Position numbers and translations under genes: made by a program | The notes under the pieces: generated by a model | What the model was told of the DNA's origin: nothing | The model's database searches: none | What the model saw: only the letters and a program-made list of their open reading frames with translations | Origin: Glycine soja | Taxonomy: Eukaryota; Streptophyta; Magnoliopsida; Fabales; Fabaceae | DNA length: 64,000 nt | Assembly (NCBI RefSeq): GCF_004193775.1 | Contig: NC_041005.1 | Span: 64,501 to 128,500 of the forward strand | Reading direction: 5' to 3' | Part shown: positions 1-10,158 of the stretch, in pieces | How positions within the stretch are numbered: position 1 is the stretch's first letter | How the letters are laid out: every line of letters begins with the position of its first letter

Positions 1-560
1 TTTTATATGAAGTAGACTCTTACGAGTCTACGAGTTGAGTCTATGAGTCGAGTCTATGGAACTCTCACGAGTCTGCGCAAACTTTTGAGTTTGATAACCT
101 TGGTTGAAACCCTACTACTTGCACATGAAACACAATTGGAAAAATTCAAGAAGGCAATAAATACAATTTCACATTCTCGCTGTCAATGTAATTTTTTTAC
201 ATTCTATCATTTTCTCTTGTTTTCTCTCTGATTCTTCTTTCCTAATAAAAAAACTATAAATCTGTGAAATGGAACCCCATCTGTATTTACATTATGCAAT
301 TCAGGCAGAAGAAACAGAGTGCTTGCAAATTTCTGTATCTTGGCTTGCACACAAATATCTTATTAGTATAATTATAAATAATTAAGGAGCTAATCGTTGG
401 TCATTAACAAATTTACAGTAATCATCACAATTATAGCTGACTATCAATTTACACACTAATATGTACAACATGTAATTGGCCTTTGAAAATTGAAAATACT
501 AGGATACAGATATACCGAACTGATTTTCAAAGTACAGCTCATTTATGTAAATGTATATAC
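1..560. other. Intron sequence of the GnTI gene at the window edge
   Basis: No further GnTI exon was recognised left of 561, so this stretch reads as intron. Positions 10-80 hold a cluster of short repeats built on GAGTCTA/GAGTC, probably repeat-derived. The open frame at 43-231 has no recognisable protein character. Confidence 0.5.
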
Positions 561-2293
561 CTGCATATAAGATAACTGATCATAGCTCAAAGCCTTACTT
601 TTAACATTTGGATTTGATCCATCCTGAATAGATAATGAAGGACCACAATCAGCTGTCTATGTTCTATTTGCATTTACAAAATGTTGACAATGTCTCAATC
701 ATTTCAGGGAGACAAAAGAAACTCCTTTAAAGTACAAACCAGAAGGCTAAACATATAAAATACCTGAGATACAAATAAAGGATATCTTGAAGAAATGGGC
801 CTTTGGTATCTGTAAAAATAAATAGATCATGACTCAGATGGACAAAAAAAATACTTGCATTATCAAGTATAAAAGATTAATAAATAAAATGTTATATATG
901 ATGCATACTTTAATACAGAATTAATAGTCCTCTCTAGGTAATCAGCACGATTACATGCCATGATCACAACAGCAGCCACCGGAACCTAAAACATTCAGCA
1001 CAGAGAATCACACAATATAAACTCTAGAAAGAGGAATAGAAGACAGAGAAGACTGTCAAACATTCAGCTCAACCTGCATTTTATCAATCAGCCTCTGTAG
1101 GTCTTTTCCTGAAATGTTTATTTATAGAATAGAATGGTAAGTATCTTGGATAACTAATAGACAAAAAAAATCCTGATTAGATTGTTTATAAAATTTAGGA
1201 CATGGTGAACTACTAAATATGTTAATATTTATATGAAACTAACAATGTAGAGCGCATATAATGTAAGATGCATAACTTTAAGAATAATAAATTTGATTGA
1301 CAGCTTGGATTCATGAAGAGTTTTCTGATCATACAGAAGAGTTTGATTATGACGACTTACAACTGCAAATGGTCACATATGTTGTGTCAATAATGAAGAA
1401 TCACATTGTTGTGCAGTTGCTTATTACAGTTGCACACTAAGTCAACCCTACTGAAGAAATCCCAGAAAACTAGGAGTGTGCAAAAAAATTAAACCGAACC
1501 AATCCGTTTCATAGAAATGCTTCGGTTAACTGAACTTTTTTTATAAAGCAGTTCAATTCAATTCATTAGAAAAACCAATCCATATATGGGTATAAAGTGG
1601 ATAACCGAATTGAACTGAACCAAACATGATAAGCCAATATACGTGAATCTTCCTATTTAGCCATCCCAGACATCAATTCCCTAGAAATAGGAATAGAAAC
1701 AGTTTCCAACAGCAGCAAATACAAAACTGATGAATATAAACAGTCTAGACTTTAAATGCTAGTCAAGACACATTTCCAACATCAATAAGAAGGGATAGGG
1801 ACTAAAATAAAATAAAAAAGATTATAAGGACCATAATAGAAAAACAAAATTAATAACGACCAACTTGAACTAATTAAATAAATAGAACCAAATTAGTAAT
1901 TTAGTCTTTTTTGTTTTTTATTTAAAGCATAACAAATAATATGATAAACTAAAGAATAATAACTAAAAAAATATAATACACTAAATAAAATAGTAATAAA
2001 AATATAATAAACTATTTACTCCGTTAGCCATGTCAACATTTAATGCTTACAGCTAGATGACAAAGATCAAATGAAATATATATATATATATATACACACA
2101 CACGAAGAGGGATCAAGTTACTCTAAGATTAACTCTTTTAGAGTCACTCTCGATCCTTACCATTCATTTACTTGAAATCCAATGGTTAAGATTAGTTACT
2201 TATTAGAACTATTAGGTTTCAAGAAAATGAACAGGAAGTAACTCTTGGAGTAACTAGATGCTTCCTCTCCCTCTCCCTCTCCCCCCCCCCCCT

Positions 2294-2325
<32 letters not shown>

Positions 2326-4698
2326 AGGGTGAGAATCAACAAAAGAATTTAATAAGGATCAAAAGAAAAAACCCTTATATTATAGGGGACCAAAAAGTTA
2401 ATTAAACCATTAATTAATTAAACAAAATCTTACTCATAAGCTTGACTCTATAGCTTATTGAGATAAGCTATAAAGAGTTTATAGGAAAAGAATAAGTCAA
2501 TTTCATAAGCACAACCATGTAAGTTTCAAATGCCCCCTTAATCACATGTTATGTAGAAAAGATAGAGAAAGGCATACACCACCAACACTACCATCCCAAA
2601 AAAAGAGAGACCTTATTACTAATCATAACATACTTTCAAGATCTTGTACAAGAGACTTCATTTGTCCACATTCTTGGTCTCGGCGTTTCCGCTCTTCTGA
2701 AAGAATCCAAGACAACAACCAATTTAATTTGACAAAAATATCATATGCAAAGGAGGCCAAAGATTAAATAAACAAGTAAACCAAATGCTAATAATGCAGC
2801 TCATATATTCAACTATTAACCATTTTTTGTCGCAAAGAGGGGAACCAGAGGCCCAAAACAAGAAACAGAAATAACAATGAAAAACCACAAGAGTAGTAAC
2901 TCCCTTGTTAGAATAGTTGTTTTATTATTTGTTGTACAGCTTTATAGGGCTAACTTTTGTTGTATCTATCTCTGTGTTAGGTGTCATAGGCTGTAGCTTT
3001 TTTCTCTTGATTTGTACTTCTGTTTCAGACTCCTCTCTTAAATATATATATAAGATCAGCTGGTGAATCTCACTCAAGCACTTCAATAATGTAATTTGAA
3101 ACTCAGATCCTTCAACAATGTAGTCCTTAAATTTAACACAAATCATGGAATGTTTGTTTGACTATAAAAGAAGTTAGGAGACCTAAGTCCCTACTGGCCT
3201 ATTCCCTACCATATTTCCCTTTCAGCACTTCCACCCATAATCCTGCGTCACATCTTCACTACACAAAACTGGTTAATGAGGGATAAGTTTTTTCCGAACT
3301 GATTGCTTAGTAAGCTTTGACGTGAGGGGGAGTGTTGGAAAAAACTTAAGTCCCACATCATTTAGAGATAAGGTCACAATAGAATATATGAGGGTTGTAC
3401 CCCATTTAGATACTCCATCTTGGTCATATATCTAGTTGATGTGCGACTTGAGCTTTTTCCAACACACCCCCTCACGTCCAGACACTTTTAGGCTTGGTGC
3501 ATGAATAATATGGTAGGCGACCTGTTTAATGGATCTCGGATGACTCTGATACCATCTTAGAATGTGGGTTTAGGTCTAACTCAACCCAAAAACTAGCTCA
3601 TAGGGTGAGGATTACCCCTCACTGTTTTGTCTCTAGTCAATGTGGGACTTGGATTTTTTCAACATTGCCCTTTGAGATAGTGTCCAAATTTTCTGCAAGG
3701 AAGACACAAGAGATGGAGTCATGGATGCCCTTGGACTCCATCCTGAACCTCCTCCCTCTGACTTTGACCAAGACTAACAGCGGTTTAATTGGATCAACAT
3801 CAACTCAGCCCAGCAAATCGATCTATGTTTTGCTCTACTGTGTTCTTGACTCTTGTCAATCCTCATTGTCCTCCCCACCCTATTCCCAATACAGGGAAGT
3901 AATTTTGGGAAATCCTACTCCACCAGCAAGTACAGGAATTGCAACTACACAGTAAACGTCACCAGAGATTCGGACTACATTCCAGAATGGTCAGATAATG
4001 CTCATAGATCAGCCAAAGGCCACCCATCAACTCATGAGCTTGAATATTCTGGATTGTAAACGTCACCGGAGAAAATTTATTCCCCAGATTAATAACAGAG
4101 TTTCTATAGCTTAAGCACAGACATCGTACATTCTTTAGTCATTTTTTCTTTTGTTGAATCATAGTTAGGCATTACAAAACTTTCCCGCAGCATTAAAGAG
4201 TAGACTGTAGGAGAACATTTTAGTATGGCCAAGACATTCATGCAAACAGAGATAAATGTAAGACAACATTCCACAATTAATTAATTAATAAATAAAAAGC
4301 AAACCTTCTAGGGCCACAATTCGTCCTTGTTGCAAGCTAATCTGATCAATCAGTGATCGCGTTTGACTTGTACAATGGTTTTCAGCTTCAATCTGCGAAA
4401 CAAAGGATTAGCAACGATATTGATGACCCACCAAATACTAGCTATGGAAATATAGAATATAAATTAATATGAGAATTAAGAAGCAGAGGAGTTAAGTTAC
4501 AGCTGCAGCTAGGCGATCAGCATATTCTGATTGAGTTGCGAAAAGCCTCATCTGAACAAGTATAAACGACATGTTAAATTAACAGTGCCGCGGGAAAAAC
4601 ATAGTTAGGGTTAGGGAAACAGCAAACACCTGGATATAGATGAAGACGCCAGCGGCAACCAAGAGAAGGAACCGAAAATCACAGAAAACTTTCGCCAT
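561..4698 (-). CDS. CGL1: N-acetylglucosaminyltransferase I (GnTI), 5' part, runs off left edge
   Basis: Golgi enzyme that adds the first GlcNAc to Man5GlcNAc2 N-glycans and so opens complex N-glycan synthesis. Eight exons can be placed on the minus strand: 4698-4630, 4551-4501, 4392-4305, 2696-2634, 1108-1074, 985-909, 809-764 and 623-561. All have GT/AG borders and phases that join into 164 codons. The product starts MAKVFCDFR, followed by one membrane anchor (residues about 10-22, rich in L, V, A and I). Then come a stem with the plant-typical NHCTSQ and RIVALE motifs and the start of the GT13 domain (VAAVVIMACNRADYLERT, then YPLFVSQDGSN and LSYMQ). The family is about 445 residues long, so roughly 280 C-terminal residues, including the catalytic acidic motif, lie left of the window. 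Intron 3 (1.6 kb) contains a TRIM-like repeat. No break is visible. The assignment rests on recalled plant GnTI sequence. Confidence 0.9.
3319..3668 (-). mobile_element. TRIM-like miniature LTR element with palindromic 3' LTR
   Basis: On the minus strand, a possible 5' LTR starts TGTTGAAAAAATCC near 3663 and runs to about 3557. A primer-binding-site-like TGGTATCAGAGTCATCC follows at about 3557-3540. A short non-coding internal part ends in a G-rich tract (CGTGAGGGGG), and a second TGTTGG-starting repeat spans 3464-3333. That second repeat is a quasi-palindrome: TGTTGGAAAAA...CCAACA, with the flanking G-rich tract mirrored on the other side (3319-3332 against 3465-3478). It lies in intron 3 of the GnTI gene. 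No protein is encoded. Its class is inferred from the PBS and LTR-like ends. Confidence 0.55.
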
Positions 4699-4869
4699 TT
4701 GCTTTACCACAAATTTTGAATTACTACGCGCACTACAGCAGGTTTCTGATATACATTACGTTAAGAGCAATTTCTATGCCTTGCGCTCAGCTACATGTAA
4801 CTCCTCCAGTCAACTCAATTGTCAGACGAGAAACCATTTTCCAATTGCCTAATTTCTCCTCTTTATTAG

Positions 4870-6000
4870 GTTTTTAAATTTTTCAAAAATTAAAAGTAGG
4901 TTTTAATTTGTAAATGCAAATTTTTGTTTTGCATTAGATAAAAAAAAATGTTATGTTCAGATCGATGAAAAAAAAGTAAACCAACCTGTGTAACAGATCC
5001 CTACTGCAAAAGATATAATAAAGAGGAGACGCTACACTAACATTATGATTATCTTCGAAATTTTAGTTTTTTTTATTGGCGGAAAAAATTGTTTAACGTT
5101 TGCTAAATAAGATTTTTTTAGCAATTTTTTATTTTTATATATCTAATTTATTTATTTAAATAAATTGTAATTTTATTATTTTTTAACTACTTTAATATTT
5201 AGTTTTATTGAATTTTATATTTAATGAGTTAAATTTTCAGCTTTTAATTATAAACTAATTTTTTAGACTTTTAGCTAAGGTTTGAGCTTTCAATTAATTT
5301 TTTAGTTAAATTTACTGAACATAGATCAACTAAAAAAATTGTTTGAATGTTTCGTAAATAAGGTTTTTTAATAATTACTAATATTTTTTAAAAATATTAC
5401 TTGAAGTAACATCTTTTAAAACGTTAGTTTCAAGTTTTTAATTTTTTATATTTTTTTCATTTTTATCTTTAATATATTTATCTAATTTTATAGTTATTCT
5501 TTTTAAATAAATAATTTTATTATTATTTTTTATTATTTTACGTTTTCAGCTACTTCAATAATTAATTTTATTGAACATTTATAATTTAATAAGTTAGCTT
5601 ATCAACTTTCAATTATTAGTTTTACATAACATAGCCTAAATAGGAATATTCATGGTATGATTTGGTTTGATTTTAGACAAAAGGTCATACAAATCAAACT
5701 TAAAAATAAAGATATAATTCGATTTAAATATAATACCAAATTCGAATCAAACCGGATTTGATTTGATTGGGTTTGATTTATCAATTTTTTTTATCTATTA
5801 TCATAATTTAAAATCTATCAACTAAACTTACATAATTATCATGTTATATTGTTTTAAAAATAAAATTTATTTTTTATTAAATTTTGTTTAATATATTTTA
5901 GTTGAAATTATTATTTTCACTTTTATTAAACATTAATGTAAGATGATATTATCAACTACTTTGTAACATTCGTAAAAAAAATTTATTTTTGCAATTATCC
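4870..6000. other. AT-rich intergenic DNA upstream of GnTI with repeat remnants
   Basis: No coding signal was found. The block is AT-rich and low in complexity. Around 5650-5790, GGTTTGATTTGATT-like motifs on both strands look like ends of a decayed inverted-repeat element. The GnTI promoter should lie in about 4700-5050, but no motif stands out. Confidence 0.5.
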
Positions 6001-6006
6001 ATGTCT

Positions 6007-6320
6007 TGTTGGAGTACAAGTATAAGGTAAGATCATACATTGAATAGAAGTGAAAGAGTTGACATCATATAAGTGAGGATAAAACTCATAAACCTGAGCC
6101 TTAAGGTTTCAAGTTAAAGTGTGGTGTCAAATTCCCTTATGTGGTTGTTGCTCGTGGCTCATTGATATAAATTTTCTCGTGTTTACTCCCCTCAAATTCC
6201 TTAACTGATATCAGAACCGATGGTTTGACACTAAACCCTAAACCCTTGGTGACTGGCTCAGAGATTGTTGGAGTACAAGTGTAAGGTGAAATCCCACACT
6301 TTTCTTGAATTCCCCCAACA
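6007..6320 (+). mobile_element. Truncated TRIM/LTR-retroelement remnant
   Basis: TGTTGGAGTACAAGT at 6007 is repeated at 6266 (TGTTGGAGTACAAGTGTAAG), as expected for two LTR copies. Between them, TGATATCAGAACCGATGG at 6206 resembles the initiator tRNA-Met primer binding site. The second copy stops after about 55 bp at CCCCCAACA (6320). The internal region is too short to code. Confidence 0.5.
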
Positions 6321-6364
6321 TCTCTCTCTCCAGGATCCCCTCCATTTATAAAAAACTACATAAT

Positions 6365-7265
6365 CTCAATTTATTAGATTAAAATTAATGGTTAAAATAA
6401 ATTTTAACAAAACTTACTATTTACTTTTACAGTTTTTACTATTTTCATGCTCTTGCGCTTGTTTCCCCCCCCCCCCCCCCCCCTTTATAGCGTCGCTACT
6501 TGTACTTTGTTTATTGGATCGATGCTCTTCTTCCTCTAGTGATTTCTCTTTTGCCAAATTCAACTTTGTTTCATTTGGTTTACAAAAAAATCTGGTAAAC
6601 AAGATATTTATGTCCTCTGTCGCATCATCTCCCTAACCACCCTCAACCTCACCACCAACCTCATCAACTCCACCCTATCCGTCGTCGTTGCTGCGGCGTG
6701 CCGCAACATTGTCGCCCTCGACCTCTCCTATAACAACCTCATGGCCCCTTGGGACTCCCTCGCTGGAATGGTCACGCTCTAGCACCTTAACCTCTTCGAC
6801 AACAACCTCTCCAGTGACATTTCAACGAGCATCGCCGCCCTCTCCTGCCTCAAAACGCTCAACCTCGTCAGCAACCTCCTCACCGGAATAATACCCTTTC
6901 CTATTGATGGAGAGCTTTGTGCAGCAAGGAAATCTGCAAAAAATTATTGATGATTATTGAATACAAGGTTGCATACACAGTGCTTTATATCCAGCTTAAC
7001 AAACTTAGTAACTAACTCCATTCTAATTAATTGTCAACTAATTTAACTACCCTCTAACTGAAGTAACTAACTCCATTTCTTCATACAATTTTAATATCTT
7101 TCGTTGATAATCTCACTTCATTAAAACACCTTCAATTTATAAAAATTATGTAAAGTAAAACTGTAAAAGTAAATAGTAGGTTTTGTTAAAATTTATCTTA
7201 ACCATTAATTTTAGTCTAAAGGTTATTATTTGTTTAAATTGAGCCAATTTTTTAATAAATTGAGG
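6365..7265. mobile_element. Inverted-repeat-flanked segment carrying a receptor-kinase fragment (Pack-TIR-like)
   Basis: A stretch around 6370-6440 (containing ATTAATGGTTAAAATAAATT and TACTATTTACTTTTACAG) recurs in inverted orientation at about 7155-7262 with few changes. The right copy has about 36 extra bases inside it. Between the arms lie a run of 19 C (6465-6483) and the HAESA-like fragment at 6626-6910. Gene fragment between inverted repeats is the layout of Pack-type DNA transposons. The true ends and a target duplication could not be fixed. Confidence 0.45.
6626..6910 (+). pseudogene. HAESA-like LRR receptor kinase fragment (pseudogene)
   Basis: About 95 codons read as leucine-rich repeats: LNLTTNLINSTLSVVVAA, then RNIVALDLSYNNL, HLNLFDNNLSSDIS, and CLKTLNLVSNLLTGIIP. 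The LxxLxLxxNxL spacing and wording match the N-terminal LRRs of HAESA/HSL1-type kinases, as I recall them. A TAG stop (6778-6780) interrupts the frame between two repeats, where the family normally has a Gln codon. Neither the signal peptide nor the kinase domain is present. Base composition is far richer in C than its surroundings. It lies between inverted repeats, so it was probably captured by a transposon. Confidence 0.75.
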
Positions 7266-10150
7266 GGATTCATTCCCCTCTCTCCTATGAGTGCATCGTG
7301 TTGCCATCACCTCCTTAACCACCATCATCACGTGTTACCATCACCCATCACCTGCATGAGACCAACCTCAGGCCACCACTACCTCGCATATGTAACCTTC
7401 TCATAGATCAAATCAACAACCACCTCCATTATCACACAACACATTGCCACCTTCCCCACAACCAGATCTTCGCACACCCAAGCCCCACCGAATATACTAT
7501 GCGCAACCTACCACCTTACTTGTTGTTGACAAACACCACCGCCGACACCCTTCACATGGGCAAGCAACCCAACCCCTACACAAAACAACCATCAACAACC
7601 GAATCCTAGAACAACGTAATTCATGTGAGTTTGTCCTAAGCGCCAATTTTGGGATTTGATTTTGGGCCAAGCGATTTTGGGGTTGTGAGATTGTGATTTT
7701 AGGGGATTTTGATTGATTATTGACTATGAGGTTGTGATATCTTAGATATATTTGATTGATTACGAGGATGTGATTTTAGATTATTTTGAGATTGAGAGGT
7801 TATAATATGACTTAGTAATTGTTCTTCACATCATTGATATTATTCTTTCTTGGTTTATAATTTTTTAAAATATGATTATATATAGTGAGAATTTTCAACA
7901 TCATTGTATTGTATTAACTATTCCAAATTTTGGAATATTAATAGTGTTAATCATTTCTAGCAAAACATGAAAAAAAAATAGTAAAATAAAACTTTCAAAA
8001 AATATAAAAAATCAAAATCAAAATTTTAAATTTAATGTATCAAAATAAAATAATATTAAAACTTAATGTACCAAAAATAATATTAAATATTGATTAAAAG
8101 GTTATTTAAAGCGTTTTAGAAAAGATGAAAATACATGTGAGAATGTCGAAATACAAACATAAACACCTAAATAATGTTATAGCGACGCATTTGCGTTTTT
8201 TACTTCAATTAGCAAAAGAGAAAATTGCATTATATAGTTATATCAACAACTACATGCTTATGCAACAACTAAATCACATACCTCATTAATAACAAACTCT
8301 CAAATATGATCGGCAATGACACAATCAGAAAAAATATGGAAGTAAGATCAATCCACATGGAAGACATTCATAACAATATTACTATTTTATTGTGGGATGC
8401 TTGATGAGGGGTTTATTTTTATTTTTTAAAGTATTTATATATTTTATTTTATCTGTTAAAATAATATTAAAGTACTTATTATAATTACTATTCTATTTGT
8501 ATTCAATTTAATATTTTAATAACATATATGGTTTTTTAGTTCACATATTCCTTCAAGCCCTCAATATTAATATTTCATAGAATACTTATAACTAAGATGC
8601 AATATTATGAACACAAATTATTGTTGAAAAGAAAAAAAAAATAATGTGTAACTTATTAATGAAAAGTAAAAGATACAATGCCAAAATATTAACTATTACA
8701 GTTCAAACGTATAACTGAGTAAGAAAATAAATAAATAAAACTTATTTTAAACAATATTCTATTTTTAAATATTTTCAGCTCATTTTTTTATATTATATTT
8801 TTATTTAATTTACTTTATTCTTTATTTTAATTTTTAATAAATTATTTAATATTTATAAAAAATTATAAAAATTAAGAATTCGTGAACAAATGAAAATTAT
8901 AAAAATAATGATATATAAATCACTCATAATTTTATACACCTAATACCTCTCATTTTTATCCATTCATCTATGTCTTTTTATCACATCATAAGAGTCATTA
9001 TACACTCTTAAGTATCAAATAACTTGTCAACAATCTAAATTTATTTATATTTATCTTTCTATCACATCTCATCATCAATCATATGAATTATTATTTCTCT
9101 CTCTATCTCTGTTTAAAATTTCTTTCTTCACATCATAAACTTTATCCATCATCATATTTATAATTTTTTTTCTTTTGTTATCTCTCTTGGTGTTGAGTAA
9201 CATATTAAGTGTTCATCAAATATTTTTTAAATTATAATTATCTAAAAAAGCTTTTGTTTGAAAATAAAATAAAATTTCTATAACAAAGTCATATAAACAT
9301 TTCATTTTATTGAATTTTACATTTTTCCGATACTTTAACAATTAATTTTAACAAAAGCTTTTACTTAAATAAATTAGATTATCAGTTTTTAACTAATAAT
9401 TTTCTGGCTACTCGAATTCAAAACTAATTAGTTAAATTAGAACAATTTCATGTTGATTAATCTATCCGTTCATATTCAAATAGTTAAATAGAACAAATAA
9501 TTCTAAGATTTGAAATAGAATACTAGATGACATAACAATGAAGAATTAAAATGAGGTTAAATATATAGTTGAAGTATCAAGTTGTTAATTTAATTATTTA
9601 GTGAATCTCTAAATTATTTAAAAGAAGTCCCTGTAGGTGACGAATTCTAAAAGAAATCTAATTAGAGTCGATCAATTGAAAATGATTTATATTTAGAAAT
9701 ATAAATACAATTTTTTAAAGTATACTATGCATCTATTTAAAAATTGTCAAATTTAGCTTTCTTTAAGTAGTAGTTATCTATTTAATTACCAGTCTCAATA
9801 TTGTAATGAATGGTTTTGTGTCATGCATCTAAATATCTAAAGATTACGGATTTGATCCTGCTAAAAAATTAGCATTCTAACATAGTAACATCTGTCAAAA
9901 AAAAAATGAAGACCCCAATGCCTGTCAAGAAAGTATTTACGTTCCTTAATATTGTAGGGAGCTGGGGATGCGAACAAATGCGATGGAGTAATAGAGAGAC
10001 CATGTGTATAAAGCATAGATTCTTAGCACTTCAAAGTTGATTATTTGGAACTAATATCCTTGTATCTATTGAATGAGGAGAAGTAATAGAAAAATGGTTT
10101 TCACTTGGGATTGTTGACATTACTGGCGCTAATTACTCTAACAAGGAAAT
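7266..10150. other. Intergenic AT-rich DNA without a recognised gene
   Basis: About 7300-7620 is C-rich (CCACC/CATCACC repeats) and could be repeat-derived. Its open frame (7444-7659) resembles no protein I know. On the minus strand at about 8375-8258, a broken frame reads YFHIFSDCVIADHI with stops, which resembles the zinc-binding domain of plant LINE reverse transcriptases. From 8400 to 9950 I see only AT-rich DNA. Confidence 0.45.
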
Positions 10151-10158
10151 GGTGTTAT

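Noticed and set aside
2925..3146. Minus-strand 73-codon frame in the GnTI region
   Set aside because: It lies inside GnTI intron 3 and resembles no protein.
6228..6246. Telomere-like AAACCCTAAACCC
   Set aside because: Only two units, inside a retroelement remnant; not a telomeric array.
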